Counted from the first letter of the stretch, positions 33,122 through 40,077 are shown. The stretch: DNA of 51,900 nt from a virus (IMGVR_UViG_3300036981_000213:1-51900); one strand, 5' to 3'. Program-made: numbers and translations. Notes: a model not told the origin generated them from the letters alone.

Positions 33122-33530
33122 TATTATACAGAGAGAAGCCCTAGAGCATTGCTTCGCGTCCATTCTTGGGTTGGCTTCGCTCCGCTACGCCCATGCTCCG
33201 CACCAGTCTCGCGCGCGGTATGGTACGGCTCCATTCCACCGCCACCGTCGAATTACCATAAAGCCAATTTCGTTCGCCGCAGTTTTGGAGCAATCGCGTT
33301 TCGGTCAGTCGAATTACTAGAATGTCCAGTTTTGTTGACGGACGGGGAGAGACATCCCTACGCGCACGTTCTCGCGAGTCCCCTCCCCACCCCTCCGCGT
33401 CAGCCCCTAGAAAAAGCATGCTTGCCCGGCCCTCGCGCATGATAGCACCGACACCGGCACCGGCACCACACCCGCTTCGCGCAGCCCCTCGCGCGCCCCT
33501 CACACTGGTCTGTTTTACATTAGTCCCGTT
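33122..33530. other. Non-coding region between HTH gene and TerS-like gene
   Basis: About 400 bases without a convincing gene. It holds a GGCTTCGCTCCGCTACGCC-type short repeat (about 33172-33192), similar in style to the hairpin repeat at 9886. It also holds a CACCGG triplet run (about 33450-33470). A leftward open frame at 33141-33503 has poor composition and is not called. Confidence 0.5.
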
Positions 33531-34046
33531 TTATCTCGTTACGCTATCTTCTTTATCACTCACCACTTGGACGGCTGAACCGGCTCCAGCGAAGATCGAG
33601 ACGCGCACCTTGGCCTTGTCGCTGTCAGACCATCCGCCGGCCACGCTGGCCACCTTGACCACGCTGGAGACGTCAGAGGCGGAGGCTAGGGCGGTCTCCG
33701 GGTCGAGGTCGGCGGCGTGCTCCAGGGTGCGGGCGGAGTAGCGGAGAGCTGCAGCGCGGGAGCGGCGCGAGTTATCCGCGTTAGCTTCTGCCATTGCATC
33801 CGCTGTTGTTACATTCGTTACAATCCCCCCTCGCGCTTGTGTGGCTACAATAGCGGCGCGTGACAATGCGACGGCCTCGGCGGCGGCTTCGTGGACGCGA
33901 GGTCCGACCGGCCAAGCTTCGCGCGCCGCTCGTTGGCGGACGGTGCCGGACTTGATGCCGTGGAGCTTGGCGGCCTCCTCGAACGAGCCGGTTGCGATGG
34001 CGGTTGCTTTGACTTCTGGCCAATCGGCGACGGGATGAGCAGGCAT
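33531..34046 (-). CDS. Small terminase-like HTH protein
   Basis: This is a 171-residue protein. The N-terminus W-P-E-V-K-A-T-A-I-A-T-G-S-F-E-E-A-A, then L-H-G-I-K-S-G-T-V-R-Q-R-A-A-R-E-A-W is the helix-turn-helix pattern of small terminase subunits and related DNA-packaging recognition proteins. A long Ala-rich helical part follows (about 60-125) and a beta-rich tail ends the protein. It is first in a leftward unit that faces away from the MoxR-type ATPase gene. It is about 17 kb from the large subunit in the map; if it is the packaging subunit, this is an unusual separation. A transcription regulator is the alternative. Confidence 0.6.
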   Translation of the reverse strand: MPAHPVADWPEVKATAIATGSFEEAAKLHGIKSGTVRQRAAREAWPVGPRVHEAAAEAVALSRAAIVATQARGGIVTNVTTADAMAEANADNSRRSRAAALRYSARTLEHAADLDPETALASASDVSSVVKVASVAGGWSDSDKAKVRVSIFAGAGSAVQVVSDKEDSVTR

Positions 34047-34171
34047 GAGGCGACATAGCCACGGCTGCGGATGATTGGCAAGGCTGGAAAACTTAGGCTC
34101 GGCTAAGATTCTCGCGCTTGGCTATGGTGCGGGAATAGGCTGGAGAGCGAGAAAGCCGATACGATCTTTCC

Positions 34172-34216
34172 TTGTACCAGCCTTGATTCGCGGCCTATTT
34201 TAGCTTGCAGCTAAAA
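34172..34216 (+). promoter_or_regulatory. Promoter with operator palindrome for the ATPase unit
   Basis: TTGTAC (34172-34177), 18 nt, TATTTT (34196-34201) resembles a sigma70 promoter. Overlapping the -10 and likely start is a perfect palindrome TTTTAGCT-TGC-AGCTAAAA (34198-34216). A repressor bound there would block transcription of the 34230-39497 unit. Unlike the late sites, it has no TTTACG core. Confidence 0.65.
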
Positions 34217-34229
34217 AGAATTAGACAAC

Positions 34230-35441
34230 GTGGCAGAAAAGGGTGAATCTCTTTTCGTGAACTATCTCAACAAACCCTATGACGTGGCCGAGCTTGACCG
34301 CCTGGCCGTAAATGACAGCGCGCTCGTTGCCGGACTTCGTAGCCACTTGCGCCGAGACATCCGCGAAGCTGGCGGCGAACCTAGCTCTACCGTGGCCGCA
34401 ATGAGCCGCGCGGAGTTACTCGCAGCGCTCCAGAATGAATTGCTGCCGCTTCCCGCATCGCGTCCCGTGGCGACGATGCGCGCCGGAGCCGACCCCGCCA
34501 ACGCGCTCGCGGATGCTATCAGGGCCGCAATGGAGAGCGTGGCGCCGCAGGCAGCGCCACTGGATGAAGACGCCGTGCGCCGCATTGCAGCGGATGAAGC
34601 GGCGAAGGTTGCGCCCCGTCGCGTGGTGGTTGACGTAGTAAGCGCCGGACAGACTCGCACGGTGGAAGGGCAGCACTGGCTCTTTCCGATAGCTTGCGCC
34701 GTGGTTTCCGCTGGCGTCCCGCTTTACCTTTGCGGACCCGCAGGCGGCGGTAAATCCACCATTGCCCATGCGATAGCCGATTCTCTCGGCCTGCCCTTCG
34801 AGTTCCAATCTTTCGGCCCCGGAATGTCGGAAGCGAAGTTGCTCGGATATCGTGACGCCGCCGGATGCTATCACGATACTTCCCTTGTCCGCCAGTATCG
34901 CGACGGCGGAATTTGGCTCGCGGATGAGATGGACCGCGCCGACGGCGCAATCCTAACCACTTTCAATACTCCCCTTGCCAATGGTTCAATGAGCACGCCG
35001 GCGGGAATCATCCCGCGCAATGCCGACTTTCGATGCATCGCAGGGGCGAACACCGCCGGCACGGGCGCCTCCAACCTTTACACCGCCGCGATGGAGCTGG
35101 ACGCATCCACACTGGACCGCTTTTTTTTCCTCGCGTTTCCCTATGACGAAGCGATGGAGGCGCGCGCCGCTGGCGTTGCTGGACCCGCTCAGAAAGAGTG
35201 CCGCTTAGATGCTGGCGGAGTAGTGAGCGCGGAGAAGTGGCACGCTGGCGTTCTCGCGGCCAGGGCGAAGTGTGAAGCGCTCCAGATGCGCCACACGGTT
35301 AGCCCTCGCGCCTCGATTATGGGCGCGAAGCTATGCCGCGCCGGGCTCGGCTTAGATTGGCTCATCCCTGGCCTCATCACGCGCGGACTGCCAGAAGATG
35401 AAGCGAAAGCCCTTGAAACCGCTTTTCGGGAGGCTATCTAA
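34230..35441 (+). CDS. AAA+ ATPase of the MoxR/CobS type
   Basis: This is a 403-residue protein, GTG start. The first about 130 residues are a helical N-terminal part with V-N-D-S-A-L-V-A-G-L. The AAA+ core has Walker A G-P-A-G-G-G-K-S-T (about residue 170) and Walker B I-W-L-A-D-E-M-D-R-A-D (about 228). It also has sensor-1-like F-R-C-I-A-G-A-N-T-A-G-T-G and the L-D-R-F-F arginine-finger region. MoxR/CobS ATPases remodel or insert metals into partner proteins, usually with a VWA-domain partner. Here the next gene, overlapping as TAATG, is a DUF7192-like protein and no VWA gene is seen. Promoter and operator lie directly upstream. Confidence 0.85.
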   Translation: MAEKGESLFVNYLNKPYDVAELDRLAVNDSALVAGLRSHLRRDIREAGGEPSSTVAAMSRAELLAALQNELLPLPASRPVATMRAGADPANALADAIRAAMESVAPQAAPLDEDAVRRIAADEAAKVAPRRVVVDVVSAGQTRTVEGQHWLFPIACAVVSAGVPLYLCGPAGGGKSTIAHAIADSLGLPFEFQSFGPGMSEAKLLGYRDAAGCYHDTSLVRQYRDGGIWLADEMDRADGAILTTFNTPLANGSMSTPAGIIPRNADFRCIAGANTAGTGASNLYTAAMELDASTLDRFFFLAFPYDEAMEARAAGVAGPAQKECRLDAGGVVSAEKWHAGVLAARAKCEALQMRHTVSPRASIMGAKLCRAGLGLDWLIPGLITRGLPEDEAKALETAFREAI

Positions 35442-36226
35442 TGCACACGCTCACTCTCAAAAGTATGGCGGAAGCGGTGGCCTATTGCCAGCAGCCCCGG
35501 CAGACGGGCGCAGGTAATTCCAGCGACCGCGCCGGGGAAATTAGCTTTTTCGGCACGCCAAACCTTTCCGCCGCTTTGGCTCTCGCAACAAACGGTTGGA
35601 AGGAAGGGGCGGACAAAGCAGCAAAGGCCCTTGCATCGCGCCGAGTGGCCACAGGAGAGAAGACGAGCAGACGTCGCAGCGTGACCCGCTACGATGTCAG
35701 CGGTGACGATTGCGACGTTGCGCGCTTTTGCGCTGGAGACGTGGAGAACATGACGGAGAACCGCCGCGTAATGGTGCGCGGAAAGACCGTCCGCCGCGTA
35801 AATGTCGCGCTTAACTTTTCCTTCGGAGTAAGCGGACAGACCATCATGAATTATGCCGTCGCAGTTTGCGCCGCTGTCAACCGCATCGAAGCGGGCGGGC
35901 AGCGTGTAGAGCTATGGGTGAAAAAGAGCATCGGAAGCGAGAGGAACGGCCCGGCAGTTTTCGTCATGGAGATTCGGGTCAAGGAAGCCGGAAGCCGGAT
36001 GCACCCCGCCGCCCTCGCTTTCGCTTGCGGGCATCCCTCGTTCTATCGCCGCCTTCTTTTCGCCCTTGTGGAGCGCTTCCCGGCGCGCGCCGTGACGAAG
36101 ATTAGCGCCAACAAATACGGCTACACAAAAGACGATCATGGCACCGGTTATTTGACCAGCAACACACGGTGGGCAGGTGACCACGAAGTAAAAGCAGCGA
36201 TTGCCGAACTGGACGCCGCCAAGTGA
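35441..36226 (+). CDS. ATPase partner protein (DUF7192-like)
   Basis: This is a 261-residue protein. It starts with a hydrophilic helix (S-M-A-E-A-V-A-Y-C), then a D-V-S-G-D-D-C-D-V segment. A beta-rich core follows (V-R-R-V-N-V-A-L-N-F-S-F-G-V, then I-M-N-Y-A-V-A-V-C-A-A, then V-E-L-W-V). It resembles the DUF7192 proteins that accompany MoxR-like ATPases in phages. The A of its ATG is the last base of the upstream TAA, so the pair is co-translated. The core strand-helix order, with D-V-S-G-D early, resembles a degenerate VWA fold, which would fit the ATPase partner role. This last point is inference. Confidence 0.65.
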   Translation: MHTLTLKSMAEAVAYCQQPRQTGAGNSSDRAGEISFFGTPNLSAALALATNGWKEGADKAAKALASRRVATGEKTSRRRSVTRYDVSGDDCDVARFCAGDVENMTENRRVMVRGKTVRRVNVALNFSFGVSGQTIMNYAVAVCAAVNRIEAGGQRVELWVKKSIGSERNGPAVFVMEIRVKEAGSRMHPAALAFACGHPSFYRRLLFALVERFPARAVTKISANKYGYTKDDHGTGYLTSNTRWAGDHEVKAAIAELDAAK

Positions 36227-36230
36227 TTTT

Positions 36231-36851
36231 ATGACAGCACCAACAAACCAAAACGGAGCGGCCCCGATGCAGGCCGCAGACAGCCCGAAACCATCGCGAC
36301 TTTCCACGCTTGCAGCCCAGATCAGCGCCTTGCGCCACTTTATAGGGCGCGGACAGCTTGCCTCGATGTTCGAGGGGGCCAAAGGCGAAGATGGCGAATG
36401 GTTCCGCGCAAAGATCGGCGAACTTTTCTACACGGTCCGAACCATGCCGAAAAGCTACGAAACCGACGGCCAAGGGATGCGCGCCACCGCCCACTTGCGT
36501 TACTTTGCCGGCGGTTCTGCCGCTTGGCTAATCACGGAACGCGATGCCGGCGCGCCAGATGATAGCATCCACGGAAAACAGCACCAGGCGTTCGGCCACG
36601 CTGACCTTTTCGGCGACGGCGGCGAGCTTGGATATATCAGCATCGCGGAAATCATCGCCGAGGGTGGCGAGCTGGACCTCCACTTTACGCCGCAGCCGCT
36701 TTGGCAGGCGTTGAAGCTGGAGGAACCGCAGGATGCGCGCGATGCGCTAGCAATGGAGCTTCACGGCGTGCCATACGCCGAACTGCCAGACGATGGACCA
36801 GAGCAAGATCACATCGCCCGTGTGACCGCATCCGTGGAGGCTGTGTCGTGA
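36231..36851 (+). CDS. DUF2958-like protein
   Basis: This is a 206-residue protein from ATG 36231. The segment A-A-W-L-I-T-E-R-D-A-G, then F-G-H-A-D-L-F-G-D-G-G-E-L-G-Y-I-S-I-A-E-I, followed by L-D-L-H-F-T-P-Q-P-L-W, matches the DUF2958 pattern found on plasmids, ICEs and phages. An extra N-terminal part with W-F-R-A-K-I-G-E-L-F-Y is present. Biochemical role unknown. It lies 4 nt after the ATPase partner, and its stop is coupled to the next gene (GTGA). Confidence 0.7.
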   Translation: MTAPTNQNGAAPMQAADSPKPSRLSTLAAQISALRHFIGRGQLASMFEGAKGEDGEWFRAKIGELFYTVRTMPKSYETDGQGMRATAHLRYFAGGSAAWLITERDAGAPDDSIHGKQHQAFGHADLFGDGGELGYISIAEIIAEGGELDLHFTPQPLWQALKLEEPQDARDALAMELHGVPYAELPDDGPEQDHIARVTASVEAVS

Positions 36852-37015
36852 AAAACTTCTTACGCCTCTTCCGCTCGGCGCGCAACCGCCGCCGGCACTC
36901 ACGCATCCCGCTGCTCGGCGAGTACATGAAACGCCTGAACGAAATCGGCGACGGCAAAATCCCGTGGGAAAAAAGCCCCACGATCACGCGCCCGATATTC
37001 GCCCGCATCAATTAG
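36848..37015 (+). CDS. 55-residue basic protein
   Basis: GTG 36848 overlaps the upstream stop. The protein starts K-N-F-L-R-L-F-R-S-A-R-N-R-R-R and contains L-G-E-Y-M-K-R-L-N-E-I-G-D-G-K-I-P-W. Highly basic N-terminus, possibly nucleic-acid-binding. It is the last gene before a structured leader. Unknown family. Confidence 0.6.
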   Translation: MKNFLRLFRSARNRRRHSRIPLLGEYMKRLNEIGDGKIPWEKSPTITRPIFARIN

Positions 37016-37084
37016 GACCGCGCCACACCGCGCCCCCGGCAAACCGGAGGCGCGGAAGGCGCGGGCCACTACGGCCCGAGCAAC
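37016..37084 (+). other. Structured intergenic RNA before an AAAACC leader
   Basis: GCGCC-c-CCGG-caaa-CCGG-a-GGCGC (37036-37059) forms a nested hairpin with a tetraloop, and GGGCC-actac-GGCCC (37068-37082) a second one. They sit between the 55-residue gene and the AAAACC repeats that lead into the next start codon. A processing, stability or translation-insulating role is possible. Confidence 0.6.
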
Positions 37085-37114
37085 AAAACCAAAACCAAAA
37101 CCAAAACCAAAACC
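37085..37114 (+). repeat. (AAAACC)5 leader abutting a start codon
   Basis: Exactly five AAAACC units end right at the ATG at 37115. No Shine-Dalgarno site is present. A similar leader (AAACC plus four AAAACC) precedes the ATG at 38882. Such A-rich leaders can promote SD-independent initiation through ribosomal protein S1. Confidence 0.85.
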
Positions 37115-38053
37115 ATGAAACTCCAAACGAAAATCAGCGACCTCACCACCCTCCTCGCGTCCACCGACGCGGCCACCACAGCCGCGCACGATGCCGAGCG
37201 TCTCACCGCAGCCATTGCCACCGGACACCGGGAAAGCGCGATCTCCGCGCTCGACATTAGTCTCGCCAGCCGAGGGGAAGCGAGCAAAGCGGCGGCGCTT
37301 TTCGCGAAGGTGCCGCTGCCCCGGCGCGGACTTGCGAGGGTGACCATGACCAAAGCCGAGCGCTTGGGCAAAGCGGCGGCGAAAAGCGGCGACAGCTACT
37401 CAGGTGAGACGGATTACGCCGCAAAATGGGCGGCCTCTCCCTCCGCATCCACTTACACCGCCAAAGGGGGCCGATACTCTGGGCGCTGCACCTACCAAAA
37501 AACAGATGCCTCCCACGTCGTGCGCCTGTCGCCCGAATGGGCTGTGCTGCTCACAGAGCGCGAGGATGTCGCGTCCCTGTCCGCTCGCGACGGGCTCCCG
37601 CTCATAGGCTGGCATGCCGACGGGCGCGCCTGTTGGGTGCGGACGAAAGGGAAAGCGATCACCGAGGAAATAGGCTGGATTGCCCACTTTGGCACGGTCT
37701 GCTATCATTCCACGAAATCGCAACAGTCAGCAGATCAGGGGTTGAAAATCAAGCTGGCGGCGATGCGCGATGAGTGGGCGGCGCAGGCTGTGGCACGGGC
37801 AAACGCTGCCCAGTGGGCGAAAGACGAGCGCAGGTCGCGGCTGATAGCGCGGCTGTGCGATGTGTCCGCGACCATCGCAGATGCACGGGAGATGGGCTAC
37901 TGCCTCCCCGGCATCGAAGCATTCCAAAGCCAGCACCACATCGGCGACAGCGCCCCGCTACGGGCGCTCCTAGCGACTGGCAACGCCGCCGCCGTCCGCC
38001 TCGCGCTGGCTGTGGCGCGGAAGGTCCGCCGCACCGAAGCCGTCGCCGCTTAA
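37115..38053 (+). CDS. 312-residue phage protein, unknown family
   Basis: Residues 1-60 are a helical Ala/Thr-rich region; about 85-200 form a folded domain with R-C-T-Y-Q-K-T-D-A-S-H-V-V, E-W-A-V-L-L-T-E-R-E, and W-V-R-T-K-G-K-A-I-T. The end is a Lys/Arg/Ala-rich helix (W-A-K-D-E-R-R-S-R-L-I-A-R-L). Related proteins seem to be present on other phages, but no function was recognised. It starts directly after the AAAACC leader. Its TAA (38051-38053) is immediately followed by the hammerhead ribozyme. Confidence 0.8.
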   Translation: MKLQTKISDLTTLLASTDAATTAAHDAERLTAAIATGHRESAISALDISLASRGEASKAAALFAKVPLPRRGLARVTMTKAERLGKAAAKSGDSYSGETDYAAKWAASPSASTYTAKGGRYSGRCTYQKTDASHVVRLSPEWAVLLTEREDVASLSARDGLPLIGWHADGRACWVRTKGKAITEEIGWIAHFGTVCYHSTKSQQSADQGLKIKLAAMRDEWAAQAVARANAAQWAKDERRSRLIARLCDVSATIADAREMGYCLPGIEAFQSQHHIGDSAPLRALLATGNAAAVRLALAVARKVRRTEAVAA

Positions 38054-38104
38054 TGCACTGATGAGTCGGTGAAACCCCGACGAAACCGCCCCGGCGGTCT
38101 GCAT
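38053..38104 (+). ncRNA. Hammerhead ribozyme, type I
   Basis: All core elements are in order. Stem I strand ATGCA (38053-38057); CTGATGA (38058-38064); stem II GTCGG / CCGAC (38065-38069 / 38077-38081) with a 7-nt loop; GAA (38082-38084); stem III ACCGCC / GGCGGT (38085-38090 / 38093-38098), possibly with one closing pair opened; cleavage-site C at 38099; stem I strand TGCAT (38100-38104). The invariant A15.1-U16.1 pair and G10.1-C11.1 pair are present. Both RNA ends leave from stem I, so it is type I. Cleavage would fall between 38099 and 38100, three bases before the next gene's ATG (38103), whose first bases are in stem I. Seen directly in sequence; activity is untested. Confidence 0.9.
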
Positions 38105-38417
38105 GAAAACCAAATCCAATACCACCAAGCCCGCCGGCGGCACGCGACCGGAAGAAATGACGATGAAACAAGTGCGCGATCTCATCCACGCGGAGGCGTG
38201 CAAGTGCGCCGAGAAATGGTTCCCGCTGCAATGCCGGAAGGATTGGTCGTCCTTTTACCTCTATTACCGGACCGGCGAGCTGGACGTGTCCGACGCCGAG
38301 GAGACGCCGTCCGGCTGGACGCTCGCCAGCTCGGAACGGATTAACCCGGCGAGCACGCGCGACCAGGTGGCCGCGAAAATTGCCACCATCGCGCAGCGGC
38401 TGCCCTTTTTGCCCTAA
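38103..38417 (+). CDS. 104-residue protein starting at the ribozyme cleavage site
   Basis: The ATG at 38103 lies in stem I of the hammerhead, 3 nt after its cleavage site, so a self-cleaved transcript would be almost leaderless with a 5'-hydroxyl. The protein has a Lys/Thr-rich start, helix E-E-M-T-M-K-Q-V-R-D-L-I-H-A-E-A-C-K-C, then W-S-S-F-Y-L-Y-Y-R-T-G-E-L-D-V and W-T-L-A-S-S-E-R-I. Compact alpha/beta, unknown family. It ends 4 nt before the next ATG. Confidence 0.8.
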   Translation: MKTKSNTTKPAGGTRPEEMTMKQVRDLIHAEACKCAEKWFPLQCRKDWSSFYLYYRTGELDVSDAEETPSGWTLASSERINPASTRDQVAAKIATIAQRLPFLP

Positions 38418-38421
38418 CCCT

Positions 38422-38595
38422 ATGACCACCACCAAAACCCAACCGACCCCGACACCAGCGCCGGACGCGCAGCCCGTGCAGGCTCCATATTGGCGCGACG
38501 GTCGAGTGACTGACCCGGAAAAATACGCGGCATGGATTGCGAAACGAGCGGACGACGCCCGCGCGGCGCTGCAAATGGCGAGGGGGGCGAAATGA
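38422..38595 (+). CDS. 57-residue Thr/Pro-rich protein
   Basis: From ATG 38422. The first about 20 residues are Thr/Pro/Gln-rich, encoded partly by CCAAAA-like repeats; then Y-W-R-D-G-R-V-T-D-P-E-K-Y-A-A-W-I-A, a short helical end. The stop overlaps the next ATG (ATGA). Unknown function. Confidence 0.65.
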   Translation: MTTTKTQPTPTPAPDAQPVQAPYWRDGRVTDPEKYAAWIAKRADDARAALQMARGAK

Positions 38596-38789
38596 GCGCA
38601 CCCTACGCATACACGATGCACACCGCAGCCAGCCCGGACGGATACGGGTGGGATGCGTGGATGATCGAAACCGCAACGGGTGAATGTGTCGGCGACGGAT
38701 GGGGAATTGAACCGCACGAAGCTAGAGTAAACGCACTCCGGGACGCCGAGTTTACCACTGGAAAACTCAAGGAAGAAACCGCCCATTGA
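38592..38789 (+). CDS. 65-residue small protein
   Basis: ATG 38592 overlaps the upstream TGA. The sequence has Y-G-W-D-A-W-M-I-E-T-A-T-G-E and G-W-G-I-E-P-H-E-A-R, like a small beta hairpin plus helix, and a charged end (K-L-K-E-E-T-A-H). It is followed by the strong hairpin at 38789-38843. Unknown function. Confidence 0.7.
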   Translation: MSAPYAYTMHTAASPDGYGWDAWMIETATGECVGDGWGIEPHEARVNALRDAEFTTGKLKEETAH

Positions 38790-38843
38790 CGCCCCCACGC
38801 GCGCCCTGGGACGGCTCAGGGCGCGACGGGGGCGGCATGATGC
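38789..38843 (+). other. Long GC-rich intergenic hairpin
   Basis: CGCGCCCTG and CAGGGCGCG form a perfect 9-bp stem with an 8-nt loop. After short internal ACG/AC gaps it extends with CGCCCCC / GGGGGCG. It lies directly after a stop codon and upstream of the AAAACC leader at 38852. No T run follows, so it is not a classical terminator; RNA processing or insulation is more likely. Confidence 0.7.
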
Positions 38844-38851
38844 CGAACCAC

Positions 38852-38881
38852 AAACCAAAACCAAAACCAAAACCAAAACCT
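38852..38881 (+). repeat. AAACC(AAAACC)4 leader before a start codon
   Basis: Five near-identical units end one T before the ATG at 38882. When read in frame from an upstream TTG they would encode alternating Lys-Pro, which is an artefact. Same architecture as 37085-37114: hairpin, AAAACC units, ATG, no Shine-Dalgarno. Confidence 0.85.
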
Positions 38882-39268
38882 ATGACAATCGAACTCATCA
38901 GAACATCGCACTGGGCGGACACCAACCGCCAAACTATGGCGGAACTTTCCGCCAATCTTCCCGCCGTCCTTGAAAGCAATTTCGATCTGTGGGACCACCG
39001 CATCCAACGAGCCGAGAAAGGCAAGGAAACACCCTTCGTGTCGCACACCAGCCTTTTCTGCATGGAAGCGCTGGAATACGCGCGCACGGAAACCGAGCCC
39101 GGCAAGGGCCGGAGCGAGCCGACAGGAAGGACATTCTCGTTCTTGGTCGTAGCGGACTGCCGCCGAGAAGCCGTGGAAAAGGTTAATGCCCAGCTTGCAG
39201 CCCACGGATTCAACCCGGCAAATTTCATGCAGCGCAACAGCGGAAACCGCCTCTTGATCCTAGCCTGA
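38882..39268 (+). CDS. 128-residue protein after AAAACC leader
   Basis: ATG 38882 is chosen because the AAAACC leader abuts it. The protein has H-W-A-D-T-N-R-Q-T-M-A-E-L, W-D-H-R-I-Q-R-A, and F-S-F-L-V-V-A-D-C-R-R-E-A-V-E-K-V-N-A near the end. It looks like a small soluble alpha/beta domain. No family was recognised. Confidence 0.75.
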   Translation: MTIELIRTSHWADTNRQTMAELSANLPAVLESNFDLWDHRIQRAEKGKETPFVSHTSLFCMEALEYARTETEPGKGRSEPTGRTFSFLVVADCRREAVEKVNAQLAAHGFNPANFMQRNSGNRLLILA

Positions 39269-39275
39269 ACTCGAT

Positions 39276-39497
39276 ATGACCACACCAACCGACCCAAAAC
39301 CAAAACCCACCATTGGACGCCCCCGCAAAGCGCCCGGTGCGCCTAAATCCCGCTACAAAATGACCGAGGCTGCCCGGAAAGCGCGCAGCAAAGGCGGACG
39401 GGCGCACACGCTGGAGCATCGCCAAGAGCTGCAACGCGCGATGATGCGCTCGCAGGCGGCGAGGATGGCAACCGAGGGTGCCAAAACCAAAACCTAA
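39276..39497 (+). CDS. 73-residue basic protein with AT-hook-like motif
   Basis: From ATG 39276. It contains T-I-G-R-P-R-K-A-P-G, a G-R-P-R core as in AT hooks, and K-A-R-S-K-G-G-R. It is very rich in Lys, Arg and Ala, so DNA or RNA binding is likely. The gene begins and ends with CCAAAACC units. It is the last gene of the rightward unit and its stop overlaps the convergent leftward gene by 4 nt. Confidence 0.7.
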   Translation: MTTPTDPKPKPTIGRPRKAPGAPKSRYKMTEAARKARSKGGRAHTLEHRQELQRAMMRSQAARMATEGAKTKT

Positions 39498-39691
39498 CCC
39501 CGAGGGTGCCCGCACTGGGTGCAAACCGAAAACAACCCGGCAAAATGATGCCGCTGCCAGTAGAGATTTCCTCGCTGGCAGCGGTTTTTTGCTCTTTCGG
39601 CTAATTCCTGCGCGGAAGGTGGTTCCGCTACATCGCCCTTGCCGGGCGGCAAAAACGCGCTGGCGGGCGTCCTAGGCGCACCGCCGTTCAT
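39494..39691 (-). CDS. 65-residue CxxC protein
   Basis: ATG 39691 overlaps the stop of the upstream gene (ATGA). It has S-A-Q-E-L-A-E-R-A-K-N-R-C and ends F-S-V-C-T-Q-C-G-H-P-R-G, a possible half zinc site. It shares its 3' half with the rightward terminator hairpin on the other strand. Coupling and Cys spacing support it. Confidence 0.5.
   Translation of the reverse strand: MNGGAPRTPASAFLPPGKGDVAEPPSAQELAERAKNRCQRGNLYWQRHHFAGLFSVCTQCGHPRG
39551..39590 (+). terminator. Rho-independent terminator of the rightward unit
   Basis: CCGCTGCCAG (39551-39560) and CTGGCAGCGG (39575-39584) form a perfect 10-bp stem with a 14-nt loop. TTTTTT (39585-39590) follows directly. It ends the 34230-39497 unit where it meets the leftward early unit. 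Confidence 0.9.
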
Positions 39692-40077
39692 TTCTCGCAC
39701 CGTCTCCACACTGGCTTTCCGAACAAAATCTCCCCGAGGCGGTGGTATTCCCAGCGATTGTATTGCAGCGAGTTGAAGGTCTGGAATCCGGCTACGGTGA
39801 CGACTCCGAGGAGAGTCACCTCTTGAATCGTAAGGAATCCGGCGCTGTCGCCCTCCAGCCGCAGCACGCACCCGAGCAGGTCATCCGGCCCGAGGGGGAC
39901 CAGCTTAGGCGCGGGCGCTGGAGCAGCTGGCTTGCGGCGGTGTGCTCTGCCGGGTGCGATATGCGTTGCCGGCAACCATTGACCATTGAGCAGCGAGCGG
40001 AACTCTATCGGCTCGTCGTCCATCATTGCGAGGCAGGCGTCGAGCCAGTCGGCTTTTTCTTGTGGTGTCATATTCAT
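39688..40077 (-). CDS. 129-residue protein, unknown
   Basis: From ATG 40077 (a second ATG lies 2 codons in). N-terminal helix T-P-Q-E-K-A-D-W-L-D-A-C-L-A-M-M, a Pro/Ala linker, then a small beta domain: L-L-G-C-V-L-R-L-E-G, I-Q-E-V-T-L-L-G-V-V-T-V, Y-N-R-W-E-Y. The C-terminus ends R-R-C-E-K. Stop coupled to the next small gene. Unknown function. Confidence 0.7.
   Translation of the reverse strand: MNMTPQEKADWLDACLAMMDDEPIEFRSLLNGQWLPATHIAPGRAHRRKPAAPAPAPKLVPLGPDDLLGCVLRLEGDSAGFLTIQEVTLLGVVTVAGFQTFNSLQYNRWEYHRLGEILFGKPVWRRCEK

Noticed and set aside
33141-33503. 120-codon leftward frame in the intergenic region
   Set aside because: Arg/Gly-rich composition, no coupling to neighbours, and crosses short repeats.
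38786-38881. N-terminal extension with (Lys-Pro)n before ATG 38882
   Set aside because: It is the AAAACC leader read as codons from a TTG; the ATG right after the repeat is the sensible start.
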